From Terriglobia bacterium (GTDB lineage: Bacteria; Pseudomonadota; Alphaproteobacteria; Acetobacterales; Acetobacteraceae): a stretch of DNA of 64,000 bases. A model generated the notes under the pieces. That model was not told the DNA's origin, made no database searches, and saw only the letters and a list, made by a program, of their open reading frames with translations. The stretch lies in the NCBI GenBank assembly GCA_023511585.1, contig JAIMBF010000002.1, positions 22,881 to 86,880 on the forward strand. The letters are read 5' to 3'. How positions within the stretch are numbered: the stretch's first letter is position 1; every line of letters begins with the position of its first letter. Positions 35,648-44,835 of the stretch are shown here, in pieces. The position numbers and the translations under genes are program-made.

Positions 35648-37138
35648 GTGCCCTTTTCGGCTGCAAGCAAGCCTCCCCGCTTTGCTGTGGTGGATGTCGG
35701 CTCCAACTCCGTGCGGTTGGTTGTCTTTGAAGGTGCAACCCGGAATCCGCTGCCGATTTTCAACGAAAAAGCGGTGCTACGGCTCGGGCACGGGCTGGAG
35801 TCCACAGGGCGGCTGGCCGAATCCGCCATGGCGGAAACGCTGAAGATATTGCGCCGTTACCACGCCATCGCGCGGGCGATGGGGGTGGTGGTGATGGAAG
35901 TTCTGGCAACCTCGGCTGTGCGGGAGGCAAGCAACAGCGCGGACTTCGTAGCGGAAATGAAAAATACGCTTCCGGGAATAGCGGTGCGCGTTCTTTCCGG
36001 AACCGAAGAGGCCGCTCTTTCCGCGGCGGGGGTACTCTGCGGCATCCCTACGGCCGATGGCGTGCTTGCGGATATCGGCGGCGGTTCTCTCGAACTGGTG
36101 CGGCTTTATGCCGGACGCGCCGGAGCCACGGCAACCCTTCCGCTCGGGGTTATTCGCTTGAGCGAACGCGCAAACGGAGACCCCGGACGCGCAAGGGGAT
36201 TGGCGGAAGCCGATCTCGCCAAAGTGGCCTGGCTGGGCGAAGGGACGGGCAAAGACCTGTATTTGGTCGGCGGCGCATGGCGGGCCTTGGCACGTATTCA
36301 CATAACGCAAACCGGCTACCCGCTTGCGATTGTGCATCACTACGCCATCCGCCGGGAAGAAGCGCGGGATTTGGCCGGCGTTATCGCCGGGGCCGGCCGG
36401 CGCGCGTTGGAGCGCCTGCCCGGAGTTTCTCGCCGGCGGATCGATGATCTCCCTTTTGCCGCGGTCGTGTTGCGGCGGCTGCTGCGCGCGGCACAGCCCA
36501 GGCGGGTGGTGTTTAGCGCCAACGGCTTGCGCGAAGGCTGGTATTGGCTACGTCTCTCGCCGGAAATTCAGGCCGAAGACCCCCTGCTTGCCGCAGCCCA
36601 GGAATTTGCCGAGGCGCTCGGCCGCGATTCGAACCTGCCGGAAACCCTGTCGGATTGGACCGATCCGCTTTTTCCGGAGGAAGATGCTCTGAGCCGCAAG
36701 CTCCGCAAAGCCGCCTGCTGGATGTCTGATATCGGTGCACGCGAGCATCCCGAATACCGCGCCGAACATGCGTTTTTTCGGGTATTGCGCCAGCCGGGGG
36801 TGGGACTCGACCACCCGACGCGCGCTTTCCTCGCGCTGGCCGTTGCGTTGCGCTATGAAGCCCAGCCGGATGCACCGTTTTTAAGCCCGGCCCGGCGCTT
36901 ATTGGATGTGGCCAGCACCAACCGCGCAGAAGTCTTGGGGTTTGCGTTGCGATTGGCATACACGCTGTCCGCCGGCACGCCCGATTTGCTCGCCGGCACG
37001 CGCCTTGCCGTCAACGGCCGGCAATTGCTGCTTCGGCTCGATGAAAGCGGCGGGGTGTTTGCCGGTGAGGCCGTGCTGCGCAGGCTCGATCGGCTTGCCC
37101 AGGCATTGGGGCTTGAGCCGGCCGTCAAGGCATTTTGA
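35648..37138 (+). CDS. ppx: Exopolyphosphatase / Ppx-GppA family phosphatase
   Basis: This 496-residue enzyme releases terminal phosphate from polyphosphate (and possibly from pppGpp). The ASKHA-type ATPase fold is seen in VVDVGSNSVRLVVF, the EVLATSAVREASN segment, and phosphate-binding ADIGGGSLEL. A C-terminal HD-like helical domain (from about 320, with REHPEYRAEHAFFRVLRQPG) completes the protein. The start is GTG. It ends the coupled run from the phosphatidyltransferase gene and converges with cysK across nine bases. Confidence 0.94.
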   Translation: MPFSAASKPPRFAVVDVGSNSVRLVVFEGATRNPLPIFNEKAVLRLGHGLESTGRLAESAMAETLKILRRYHAIARAMGVVVMEVLATSAVREASNSADFVAEMKNTLPGIAVRVLSGTEEAALSAAGVLCGIPTADGVLADIGGGSLELVRLYAGRAGATATLPLGVIRLSERANGDPGRARGLAEADLAKVAWLGEGTGKDLYLVGGAWRALARIHITQTGYPLAIVHHYAIRREEARDLAGVIAGAGRRALERLPGVSRRRIDDLPFAAVVLRRLLRAAQPRRVVFSANGLREGWYWLRLSPEIQAEDPLLAAAQEFAEALGRDSNLPETLSDWTDPLFPEEDALSRKLRKAACWMSDIGAREHPEYRAEHAFFRVLRQPGVGLDHPTRAFLALAVALRYEAQPDAPFLSPARRLLDVASTNRAEVLGFALRLAYTLSAGTPDLLAGTRLAVNGRQLLLRLDESGGVFAGEAVLRRLDRLAQALGLEPAVKAF

Positions 37139-37147
37139 TCGCGGAAT

Positions 37148-38149
37148 TCAGAGATCGGCGAACAGCGCCGTAGAAAGATAGCGTTCCGCAAAGGATGGGG
37201 CGATCGTCACGATAAGCTTGCCCGCATTTGCCGGATCTCGTGCCATCGCTGCGGCGGCGTGTATTGCGGCACCCGAGGAAATCCCGACGGGCACGCCATC
37301 CAGCCGTGCGCAACGCCTTGCCATGGTCAACGCCTCTTTTTCGGATACGCGGATCACCCCGTCGAGCAACTCCAACGCCAGCACCGAGGGTTTAAAGCCG
37401 GGGCCGATACCCTGAATGCCGTGGGGGCTGGGCTCTCCCCCGGAAAGGACGGGACTTTCCGCAGGCTCAACCGCAAACACCTTGAGCGAAGGGCGCCGCG
37501 GCTTGAGTGCACGGGCAATCCCCGTCAACGTGCCGCCGGTGCCGGAGCCTGCCACGACGAGATCCACCCGTCCTTCCGTATCGGCCCAGATTTCCTCGGC
37601 CGTGGTGGCAGCATGAATGGCCGGATTCGCCGGATTGTCGAATTGCCGTGCCATCCAGGCGCCGGGGGTGGTTGCCAGCAATTCCTCGGCACGCGCAATC
37701 GCCCCGCGCATGCCGAGCGCCGAGGGCGTAAGCTCCAGCTCGGCACCCAAGAGGCGCATCATCTTGCGCCGCTCTATGGAAGCCCCCTCCGGCATGGTCA
37801 CAATCAGCCGGTAGCCGCGCGATGCAGCCACAAACGCGAGACCAATTCCGGTATTGCCGGAGGTCGGCTCAATAATAACGCTGCGGCCCGGGGCGATCTC
37901 TCCCTTTGCCTCGGCATCGGCCACCATGGCCAAAGCAATGCGGTCCTTGACGGAGGCAAGGGGGTTAAAGAACTCGAGCTTGACGGCAAGGTCGGCCACG
38001 AAGCCTTCTTCGGCTGCGAGTCGCGGCAGGCGCACCAAGGGGGTGGCGCCGAATGTCTCTAGAATGTTGTTATAGATGCGCCCGCGCGCCGACGGTTGCG
38101 GCTTCGGCAAAGAAGAGAAATCCTGAGCGTGGGAGGGTTCTTGCAACAT
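37148..38149 (-). CDS. cysK: Cysteine synthase (O-acetylserine sulfhydrylase)
   Basis: This 333-residue PLP enzyme makes cysteine from O-acetylserine and sulfide. The PLP lysine is Lys68 in ASVKDRIA, the substrate-binding loop is [10 protein letters not shown], the phosphate-binding loop is [10 protein letters not shown] and the Ser-binding segment is [12 protein letters not shown] chose the ATG at 38149; a TTG at 38167 would add six residues. It diverges from an Rrf2 regulator across 57 bases. Confidence 0.94.
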   Translation of the reverse strand: MLQEPSHAQDFSSLPKPQPSARGRIYNNILETFGATPLVRLPRLAAEEGFVADLAVKLEFFNPLASVKDRIALAMVADAEAKGEIAPGRSVIIEPTSGNTGIGLAFVAASRGYRLIVTMPEGASIERRKMMRLLGAELELTPSALGMRGAIARAEELLATTPGAWMARQFDNPANPAIHAATTAEEIWADTEGRVDLVVAGSGTGGTLTGIARALKPRRPSLKVFAVEPAESPVLSGGEPSPHGIQGIGPGFKPSVLALELLDGVIRVSEKEALTMARRCARLDGVPVGISSGAAIHAAAAMARDPANAGKLIVTIAPSFAERYLSTALFADL

Positions 38150-38161
38150 AACGCGTGTTAT
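38148..38161. promoter_or_regulatory. Inverted repeat at the cysK start, candidate operator
   Basis: The arms ATAAC (38148-38152) and GTTAT (38157-38161) flank a 4-base spacer. The repeat overlaps the cysK start codon in the short gap between cysK and the divergent Rrf2 regulator gene. Rrf2 proteins bind short AT-rich palindromes, so this could be its site, but the arms are short. Confidence 0.35.
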
Positions 38162-38206
38162 CCACAAATATTACGGAGTTGCCTAGTTATTATCGAGGAG
38201 GTTTGC

Positions 38207-38656
38207 ATGCTACTGCCCCAAGATCGTGCCTTGACCGCTCTCACGACCATGCTCGATGTGGCATTCCACAGTAGCCGAAACACCACGGTAAGCGCTGCCG
38301 ATATCGCGAATCGTCTGGGCCTCGCACGCCGCGGCATGGAACCGCTGCTGCAGGCCCTTTCGCGGGCGGGCCTGCTGGAGAGCGTCCGCGGGCCGCGCGG
38401 CGGATACCGGCTGGCGAAACCCGCGCGTGATATTCCGCTGCATGAAATTCTCTCGGTCGCGCTCGCGGGAGACGAAACCGCCAAGAAAAGCTTGGGAGGC
38501 GCATTGTTCGAACACGTGATGCTGCCGCTCTGGCAGGAGCTGAACCAGATGTTGCAGCAAGAGCTGAAACGGCTGACTCTGGATGATTTGCTAAAGCGCG
38601 CGGCTGCGGCCGGGTTGCAGCGCCCGGCAATTGAACCATTAGACTTCGTGATTTGA
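38207..38656 (+). CDS. Rrf2-family transcriptional regulator without cysteines
   Basis: The 149-residue protein has an Rrf2 winged helix: TVSAADIANRLGLARRGMEPLLQALSRAGLLESVRGPRGGYRLA includes the recognition helix and the GxRGGYRL wing. There is no cysteine at all, so it cannot hold a Cys-ligated Fe-S cluster as IscR or NsrR do; in this respect it is like CymR-type sulfur regulators. GAGGAGG (38195-38201) lies five bases before the ATG. It is divergent from cysK and 101 bases upstream of the peroxiredoxin gene, both plausible targets. Confidence 0.88.
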   Translation: MLLPQDRALTALTTMLDVAFHSSRNTTVSAADIANRLGLARRGMEPLLQALSRAGLLESVRGPRGGYRLAKPARDIPLHEILSVALAGDETAKKSLGGALFEHVMLPLWQELNQMLQQELKRLTLDDLLKRAAAAGLQRPAIEPLDFVI

Positions 38657-38677
38657 AAAACATGCGAGGCAGCATTG

Positions 38678-38699
38678 TAATATTCTCCGATGTATATTA
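38678..38699. promoter_or_regulatory. Palindromic candidate operator upstream of peroxiredoxin
   Basis: TAATAT (38678-38683) and ATATTA (38694-38699) are perfect 6-base arms around a 10-base spacer. When read against its own complement, 16 of 22 positions agree. It lies between the Rrf2 gene and the peroxiredoxin gene, so it could be the operator for either the local regulator or another AT-rich-site regulator. Confidence 0.4.
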
Positions 38700-38757
38700 A
38701 AGCAGAGTAGATTTTATATGGAGAACGCGTTCACCGCCAATTAGGGAGATTACGGAG

Positions 38758-39402
38758 ATGGGTATTCAGCTGGGGCAGATCGCCCCGGACTTCGAGCAGG
38801 ATAGCACGCACGGCCGCATCCGCTTTCACGAGTGGTTGGGAAATTCCTGGGGAGTGCTGTTTAGCCACCCCAAGGATTATACCCCGGTATGCACCACCGA
38901 GCTGGGTGAGACGGCGCGTTTGAAGCCGGAATGGGACAAGCGCAACGTTAAAGTGATCGGCCTTTCCGTCGATCCGGTGGACAGCCATGCCGGATGGCTG
39001 CGGGATATCGAGGAAACGCAGGGGGTAGCACTGAACTTCCCGGTACTTGCGGATGCCGACCGCAAGGTTTCCACCCTTTATGACATGATCCACCCGGAAG
39101 CCGACCCGGCGGTGACGGTGCGCAGCGTGTTTATCATCGACCCCAACAAGAAGGTCCGTGCGATTATCATCTATCCTCCGAGCACCGGCCGTAATTTCCG
39201 TGAAATCCTGCGGGTGATTGACAGTCTGCAGCTTACTGATCGGTTGAAGCTCGCCACCCCGGTGAACTGGCAACCGGGGGATGCCGCCATTATCGTGCCG
39301 AGTGTCTCCGACGAGGAGGCGCGGCGCCTGTTCCCCCAGGGCTGGAAGACCTTAAAGCCCTATTTGCGTTTGGTGGAAATTCCCAAGCAGGCGGCCGAAT
39401 AA
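38758..39402 (+). CDS. 1-Cys peroxiredoxin (Prx6 type)
   Basis: This 214-residue AhpC/TSA-family enzyme reduces H2O2, alkyl peroxides or peroxynitrite. The peroxidatic cysteine is Cys45 in the TPVCTTELG motif. There is no second cysteine, and the C-terminal extension (TPVNWQPGDAAIIVPSVSDEEARRLFPQGW) is the Prx6 dimerisation domain, so it needs an external thiol reductant. It follows the Rrf2 gene by 101 bases and ends in a strong hairpin terminator. Confidence 0.95.
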   Translation: MGIQLGQIAPDFEQDSTHGRIRFHEWLGNSWGVLFSHPKDYTPVCTTELGETARLKPEWDKRNVKVIGLSVDPVDSHAGWLRDIEETQGVALNFPVLADADRKVSTLYDMIHPEADPAVTVRSVFIIDPNKKVRAIIIYPPSTGRNFREILRVIDSLQLTDRLKLATPVNWQPGDAAIIVPSVSDEEARRLFPQGWKTLKPYLRLVEIPKQAAE

Positions 39403-39441
39403 AGGCGAGAGCCGGATCGGCACTGCCGAGGGAAATGCGGC

Positions 39442-39485
39442 ATGGCAGATGCGTGTCATAAAAGTTTCACGCATCTGCCATTTTC
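39442..39485 (+). terminator. Hairpin terminator of the peroxiredoxin gene, with a Pho box in its loop
   Basis: A perfect 14-base stem (39442-39455 with 39468-39481, sequence ATGGCAGATGCGTG) encloses a 12-base loop and is followed by TTTT. This is a classical factor-independent terminator 40 bases after the peroxiredoxin stop. The loop and inner stem contain the Pho box described separately. It could also act as a barrier between the peroxide and phosphate transcripts. Confidence 0.75.
39453..39470 (+). promoter_or_regulatory. Pho box (PhoB-binding site) for pstS
   Basis: GTGTCATAAAAGTTTCAC matches the consensus two 7-base repeats with a 4-base AT spacer: GTGTCAT (6 of 7 to CTGTCAT), AAAA, GTTTCAC (about 5 of 7). 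Agreement with the classic 18-base form is 15 of 18. It is 163 bases upstream of the pstS start. It overlaps the hairpin described above. Confidence 0.65.
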
Positions 39486-39632
39486 CCTTTGCCGCTGCTC
39501 CTTAGGTTCCCTCTCGTAAAGTCGCTCAATAGGCATACGCGCCTTACTCTCGCGAACCGGGTTCAGGCGTGCTAGCCAGCGGAGCGTCGTCGCAAAAGGC
39601 AAGAAAAGGAAGAAGGGGCCTAAGGAGGTTTT

Positions 39633-40658
39633 ATGAAGCTCGGGAAAGTGGCGCTGGTTGCCGCTGCGTTTTTTGTCGCCGCCGGAGCAAGCCATGTCGT
39701 GGCACAGCAAGTGACCGGAGCGGGTTCGACTTTTGTCTACCCGATTTTGGCCGCTTGGTCTGACGCCTACTCCAAGCAAACCGGGATCAAGATCAATTAC
39801 CAATCGATCGGTTCAGGCGGAGGAATTGCCCAGATCAAGGCGGGCACGGTGGACTTTGGCGCCTCCGACATGCCGCTTGACCCGCATCAGCTCGAAGCGG
39901 CAAACCTTGCGCAGTTCCCGTTGGTGATCGGCGGGGTCGTGCCGGTTGTTCACTTGCCCGATATCGGCCCGGGCGAGCTCCGGCTCAGCGGTCCGTTGCT
40001 TGCGGATATTTTTCTCGGCAAGGTCAAAAAATGGGATGCTCCTGAGATCGCCGCTTTGAATCCCGGCCGAAAGCTGCCGCATCTCGACATCACCGTTGTC
40101 CACCGGTCTGATGGTTCCGGCACCACCTTCAACTTTGTCGACTATTTGGCAAAGGTAAGCCCGGAATGGCGAGCCAAGGTAGGGGTAGGAACTTCCGTTG
40201 CCTGGCCGGCCGGGATCGGCGGAAAGGGCAATGAGGGCGTGGCAGCTTATATCCAACGCGTGAAAGGGGCGTTGGGCTATGTCGAATATGCCTATGTCTT
40301 GCAGAACAAATTAACTTATGCCCTGGTTCAGAACTCGGCGGGGGAGTTCCCGTCGCCGAACGGGGCTTCGTTCCAGGCAGCCGCGGCGAGCGCGGATTGG
40401 GATCATGCCTCCGATTTCTATTTGGTGATGACGAACGCCCCCGGCCCGAATGCCTATCCGATTACGGCGACCACATTCGTTCTCATGCCTCGTTACCCGA
40501 AAAATGTCACGCAATCAGCTACGGTGCTTGCGTTCTTTCGGTGGGCCTTGGAGCATGGTCAACCCTTGGCCGAAAAGCTGAATTATGTGCCGCTTCCGCC
40601 TGCGCTCGTCAGCCGTGTCGAGGCGTATTGGCAAGCGAATATTCACGTGAGGTTTTAA
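39633..40658 (+). CDS. pstS: Phosphate-binding protein PstS
   Basis: This 341-residue periplasmic protein binds inorganic phosphate for the PstCAB importer. It has a signal peptide ending near VVAQQ, then VTGAGSTFVYPILAAWSDAY, the phosphate-contact segments SIGSGGGIAQIKAGTVDFGASD and HRSDGSGTTFNF. A strong ribosome-binding site AAGGAGG (39622-39628) lies four bases before the ATG. A Pho box is upstream. It is first in pstSCAB-phoU-phoB. Confidence 0.97.
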   Translation: MKLGKVALVAAAFFVAAGASHVVAQQVTGAGSTFVYPILAAWSDAYSKQTGIKINYQSIGSGGGIAQIKAGTVDFGASDMPLDPHQLEAANLAQFPLVIGGVVPVVHLPDIGPGELRLSGPLLADIFLGKVKKWDAPEIAALNPGRKLPHLDITVVHRSDGSGTTFNFVDYLAKVSPEWRAKVGVGTSVAWPAGIGGKGNEGVAAYIQRVKGALGYVEYAYVLQNKLTYALVQNSAGEFPSPNGASFQAAAASADWDHASDFYLVMTNAPGPNAYPITATTFVLMPRYPKNVTQSATVLAFFRWALEHGQPLAEKLNYVPLPPALVSRVEAYWQANIHVRF

Positions 40659-40680
40659 GGACCTTCACCGAGGAAGCGCC

Positions 40681-41637
40681 GTGCGCATGGATCAGGCAAT
40701 ACCGAAACGCCGCTCGGGCGCGCTGGGGGATGCGCTTTTTCGGGTCGCTGCCTTCAGCGCGGCCTTGTTGGTACTGGTCCTGCTCGGCGCGATAGCGATT
40801 TCCACTCTGATCGGTGGATATCCGACTTTTGCGCATTTCGGTTTCGGTTTTCTGAGCAAGGCCGTATGGGATCCGGTTCGGAGGGAGTTCGGCGCCCTGG
40901 TGCCGATTTACGGCACGCTGGTCACGGCGCTCATCGCGTTGGTGCTTGCCGTGCCGGTCGCTTTCGGTATTGCGGTGTTTTTGACCGAGGTGGCGCCACG
41001 GCGCCTTGCGGTGCCCACCTCTGCCGCCATTGAACTTCTCGCCGGGATCCCGAGCATTATCTATGGCATGTGGGGGTTGTTTGTCTTCGCCCCGTTTATG
41101 GCCAACACTTTGGATCCCTGGTTGAGCGATACGCTGGGCATGGTTCCCGGCCTTGCGCCCCTCTTTTCCGGCCCACCGCTTGGGCTTGGAATGCTTACGG
41201 CCGGCATCATCTTGTCCATTATGATCGTGCCGTTCATCGCCGCGGTGATGCGGGATGTGTTTCGTTTGGTGCCGCCGGCGCTGCGGGAATCCGCCTTCGC
41301 GCTTGGCGCCACGCGTTGGGAAGTGGTATGGCATGTGGCACTTCCCTACACGCGCACGGCGGTATGGGGCGCCATTTTTCTTGGCCTCGGCCGCGCCTTG
41401 GGCGAAACGATGGCGGTAACTTTCGTGCTCGGCAATTCTCACGACTTCAATATTTCCCTTTTGGCGCCCTCGACATCGATTGCCGCAACCATTGCAAACG
41501 AATTTACCGAAGCCGACTCCCCGGCCTATCTTTCCGCCCTGATCGCTCTTGGATTTATCCTGTTCGTGATAACGTTTCTGGTGCTGCTGCTTGCCAAACT
41601 TCTGCTGCTGCGCCTTGCCAAGCAGGGGGCCAGATGA
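40681..41637 (+). CDS. pstC: Phosphate ABC transporter permease PstC
   Basis: This 318-residue permease has six membrane segments and the EAA-loop region RESAFALGATRWEVVWHVALP, where the ATPase PstB docks. It starts with GTG (MRMDQAIPKRR), 22 bases after pstS; ATG 40687 is an alternative. It pairs with PstA to form the channel. The stop overlaps the pstA start (ATGA). Confidence 0.96.
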   Translation: MRMDQAIPKRRSGALGDALFRVAAFSAALLVLVLLGAIAISTLIGGYPTFAHFGFGFLSKAVWDPVRREFGALVPIYGTLVTALIALVLAVPVAFGIAVFLTEVAPRRLAVPTSAAIELLAGIPSIIYGMWGLFVFAPFMANTLDPWLSDTLGMVPGLAPLFSGPPLGLGMLTAGIILSIMIVPFIAAVMRDVFRLVPPALRESAFALGATRWEVVWHVALPYTRTAVWGAIFLGLGRALGETMAVTFVLGNSHDFNISLLAPSTSIAATIANEFTEADSPAYLSALIALGFILFVITFLVLLLAKLLLLRLAKQGAR

Positions 41638-42488
41638 ATCTTCGTAAAACCCACCCGCGTGGAAGATCTCGCAAGCGACTCAACGTCATTGCCCTCGGCC
41701 TTGCCACTCTGGCCACTGCGCTTGGGCTCGTAGGGCTCGCTTCGATCCTTATCACCACCTTGCTCAACGGCGCCGCGGCCCTCCGCCCTTCTTTGTTCAC
41801 CGAACTCACGCCCCCGCCCGGCGCCGAGGGAGGTCTTGCCAACGCGCTCTTCGGTTCCCTGCTTCTCATCTTTGTCGCCGTCGTCATGGGAACCCCGATA
41901 GGCATTCTTGCCGGTACCTATCTTGCCGAATACAATACGTATCCCAAGCTTGTCGCAACAGTGCGATTCATTAATGATATTTTGCTTTCCGCGCCGTCCG
42001 TGGTCATCGGTCTCTTTGTATACCAGGTTATCGTTTGGCCGAGTGGGCATTTTTCCGGCTGGGCAGGCGCCATCGCATTGGCGCTGATTTTGCTTCCCGT
42101 GGTTATTCGTACAACCGATGAGACGATGCAATTAATCCCTCTTAGCCTGCGAGAAGCGGCACTTGCATTGGGGGCCCCGAAATGGCGCGTGATTACGCAG
42201 GTGATTTATCGGGCCGCGCGGGCCGGTATTCTCACCGGCGTGCTGCTCGGCATTGCGCGTATCAGCGGAGAAACTGCTCCGCTTTTGTTCACGGCTCTTA
42301 ATAATCAATACTGGAGTACGGATCTCAGTCGGCCTCTCGCCAATGTCCCCGTAGTTATCTTTCAATTTGCCTTAAGCCCCTATGAGTCCTGGCACGGGTT
42401 AGCCTGGGCCGGCGCACTGCTGCTGACCCTGCTCGTGCTCGTGGTAAGCATTCTGGCGCGAAGTTTGCTGCGCGAGAAAGCGGAATGA
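41634..42488 (+). CDS. pstA: Phosphate ABC transporter permease PstA
   Basis: This 284-residue permease has six membrane segments, the segment [17 protein letters not shown], and the EAA-loop [20 protein letters not shown] chose the ATG at 41634 because it overlaps the pstC stop (ATGA); a longer frame opening at 41070 runs within pstC in another register. Its own stop overlaps the pstB start. Confidence 0.96.
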   Translation: MNLRKTHPRGRSRKRLNVIALGLATLATALGLVGLASILITTLLNGAAALRPSLFTELTPPPGAEGGLANALFGSLLLIFVAVVMGTPIGILAGTYLAEYNTYPKLVATVRFINDILLSAPSVVIGLFVYQVIVWPSGHFSGWAGAIALALILLPVVIRTTDETMQLIPLSLREAALALGAPKWRVITQVIYRAARAGILTGVLLGIARISGETAPLLFTALNNQYWSTDLSRPLANVPVVIFQFALSPYESWHGLAWAGALLLTLLVLVVSILARSLLREKAE

Positions 42489-43348
42489 AGGGGAAGGATA
42501 TGCAAGAAGGGCGTTCGATGCTCGTCGCTTCCGCGCAACCCGACCAGCTGCAAAATCAAACGCAGGAGAACGGGGAGTCTGCCGCAGTTTCGGAGAAACC
42601 ATGTATCATCATCCGGAATCTGGATTTTTTTTATAATGATCGCCAGGCTCTGCGGAACGTTACCATGACATTGCCGGAACGGAAGGTCACCGGCATCATC
42701 GGTCCATCAGGCTGCGGCAAGTCCACGCTGCTTCGGGTTTTGAACCGCATGTACGACCTCTACCCAAATCAGCGCGCAACCGGCCAAGTCATCATGGACG
42801 GCGAAAATATCATCGGCCCTGACGTCGATGTCAGCCTTCTGCGCCGCCGTATCGGTATGGTTTTTCAAAAACCCACGCCGTTTCCTATGTCCATTTATGA
42901 CAACGTCGCTTTTGGTGTGCGTTTGCACGAGCGGCTATCGCGCGCGGAAATGGATGAGCGTGTAGAATGGGCGCTTACCAGCGCCGCTTTATGGGATGAA
43001 GTCAAAGACGTCATTCGATCGCCGGCAACAAGTCTCTCCGGCGGCCAGCAGCAACGGCTGTGCATCGCTCGCACGATTGCCGTTCATCCGGAAGTCATTT
43101 TGCTCGACGAACCGACCAGCGCCCTTGACCCCATCTCGACGCTCCGCATCGAAGAGCTGATCGACGAGCTCAAGCGCAACTTCACGATTGCGATCGTGAC
43201 GCACAATTTGCAACAAGCGGCACGGATCGCCGATCAAGTCGCCTTCTTTTTTATGGGAGAACTGGTGGAAATCGGGCCTTCGGCACAAATCTTCACCGCA
43301 CCGAAGGAACGCCGTACGCAAGAATACATAACCGGCCGGTTTGGCTAA
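42485..43348 (+). CDS. pstB: Phosphate ABC transporter ATPase PstB
   Basis: This 287-residue ATPase energises phosphate uptake. Walker A is GPSGCGKST, the signature is [13 protein letters not shown], Walker B is [12 protein letters not shown], and the H-loop is [14 protein letters not shown], all typical PstB. The first ATG overlaps the pstA stop (ATGA), giving a 45-residue polar N-terminal extension before the conserved [11 protein letters not shown]; a start at 42500 is also possible. Confidence 0.96.
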   Translation: MKGKDMQEGRSMLVASAQPDQLQNQTQENGESAAVSEKPCIIIRNLDFFYNDRQALRNVTMTLPERKVTGIIGPSGCGKSTLLRVLNRMYDLYPNQRATGQVIMDGENIIGPDVDVSLLRRRIGMVFQKPTPFPMSIYDNVAFGVRLHERLSRAEMDERVEWALTSAALWDEVKDVIRSPATSLSGGQQQRLCIARTIAVHPEVILLDEPTSALDPISTLRIEELIDELKRNFTIAIVTHNLQQAARIADQVAFFFMGELVEIGPSAQIFTAPKERRTQEYITGRFG

Positions 43349-43362
43349 AAAGGAAACGAGTT

Positions 43363-44085
43363 ATGCCCGAGAGCTCCGGTCACATCGTCAAAAGTTTCGA
43401 GCAAGAACTTGCTCGGCTGCGCGAACTTCTGATCGAAATGGGGGGGATCGTCGAAAGCCAGCTTGCCATGGCGCTGCAAGCGCTGATGCAAAAAGACGCG
43501 GAATTGGCCTCGCGCGCGATTGAGTCCGATGTGCGGGTCGATGCGCTGGAGCGCGAGATCGAGCAATTTGCCATCCGCCTGATTGCGTTACGCCAACCCG
43601 TCGCCGATGACCTCAGGCGCATAGTGGGCGCGCTGAAAATAACCGTCGATCTGGAAAGAATAGGCGATTATGCCGCCAATGTCGCCAAACGCAGCATCGT
43701 GCTCTCCGGCCTTTCCTTGCCGTTCAGCCTAACCGGCCTGATGCACATGGCGGAAATGGTTCAGGAGCAATTGAAGCTTATTGTGGACGCAATTGGCGAT
43801 ACGGATATCGAAAAGGCGATCTCCGTTTGGCAGTCCGATGAACGGGTAGACGATCTTTACGTTGTCGTTTTTCGCGAATTGATTACTTATATGATGGAGG
43901 ACCCACGCAATATAACGCCGTGTACGCATTTGCTGTTTATCAGCAAAAATCTCGAACGCATCGGCGATCATGCTACCAACATAGCGGAGACGTTGCATTA
44001 TACGATGACCGGACAAGTCTTGTCGCAAGAGCGCCCGAAAGGGGATCGGACCGTTTACTATGCGGACCGCCCGGAGCGCGGTTGA
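43363..44085 (+). CDS. phoU: Phosphate signalling protein PhoU
   Basis: This 240-residue all-helical protein links Pst activity to PhoR/PhoB signalling. Both three-helix repeats carry the metal-binding E/DxxxD-type motif: DLERIGDYAANVAKR and NLERIGDHATNIAE. It lies 14 bases after pstB. Confidence 0.95.
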   Translation: MPESSGHIVKSFEQELARLRELLIEMGGIVESQLAMALQALMQKDAELASRAIESDVRVDALEREIEQFAIRLIALRQPVADDLRRIVGALKITVDLERIGDYAANVAKRSIVLSGLSLPFSLTGLMHMAEMVQEQLKLIVDAIGDTDIEKAISVWQSDERVDDLYVVVFRELITYMMEDPRNITPCTHLLFISKNLERIGDHATNIAETLHYTMTGQVLSQERPKGDRTVYYADRPERG

Positions 44086-44118
44086 TGCAGTCGGCAGATA
44101 CCGGAGAGGAGGCATACC

Positions 44119-44835
44119 ATGCTAGAAGCGACGGGAAACCAAAGTAAACCGCTGGTTTTGGTGGTGGAAGACGAAGCTCCTTTGGTGACCATGTTGCGCT
44201 ATAACCTCGAGCGTCAGGGTTTCCGTGTTGAAGAGGCAATTGATGGCGAAGAGGCGCTTGAGAAAATAGCCGAGCGCAAGCCCGATTTGGTGCTTTTGGA
44301 TTGGATGCTGCCCGGCGTTTCCGGCCTTGAGATTTGCCGCCAACTCCGCCGGCGGAACAGCACGCGCGAACTGCCGGTGATCATGATCACCGCTCGAACG
44401 GAAGAGCAGGACGCCGTACGCGGCCTCAATATCGGAGCCGACGACTACATTACCAAACCGTTCAGCCTCGATTTCCTGCTCGCGCGGATGCGGGCGTTGC
44501 TCCGCCGAGCGGGGCCCGTTCGCGCCAAGAGCAAACTCTCGTTCCACGACATCGAAATCGATCTCGTCACGCACCGCGTTTATCGGAATGGGCGTTTGGT
44601 GCAATTGGGGCCTACGGAATTTCGCCTATTGGAGTTTCTTATTCAGCATCCGCGACGGGTTTTTTCTCGCGAGGAACTGCTGGATTCGGTGTGGGGACCC
44701 AACATTCACGTTGAGCCCCGCACGGTAGACGTCCACATTCGGCGCTTGCGCAAGGCCATTAACGCTCCGGGCGAGCTCGACCTTGTTCGAACGGTGCGGG
44801 CTGCGGGCTATGCGCTGGATATCGAACCGAATTGA
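44119..44835 (+). CDS. phoB: Phosphate regulon response regulator PhoB
   Basis: This 238-residue OmpR-class regulator has a receiver with the acidic pair in VVEDEAP (Asp18), phosphoacceptor Asp61 in LLDWMLPG, Thr91 and Lys113 in ITKPFS, then a winged-helix domain ending VRTVRAAGYALDIEPN. It should bind the Pho box upstream of pstS. The PhoR kinase normally next to it is absent from the window. The 3' end overlaps the convergent gene at 44808 by 28 bases. Confidence 0.94.
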   Translation: MLEATGNQSKPLVLVVEDEAPLVTMLRYNLERQGFRVEEAIDGEEALEKIAERKPDLVLLDWMLPGVSGLEICRQLRRRNSTRELPVIMITARTEEQDAVRGLNIGADDYITKPFSLDFLLARMRALLRRAGPVRAKSKLSFHDIEIDLVTHRVYRNGRLVQLGPTEFRLLEFLIQHPRRVFSREELLDSVWGPNIHVEPRTVDVHIRRLRKAINAPGELDLVRTVRAAGYALDIEPN

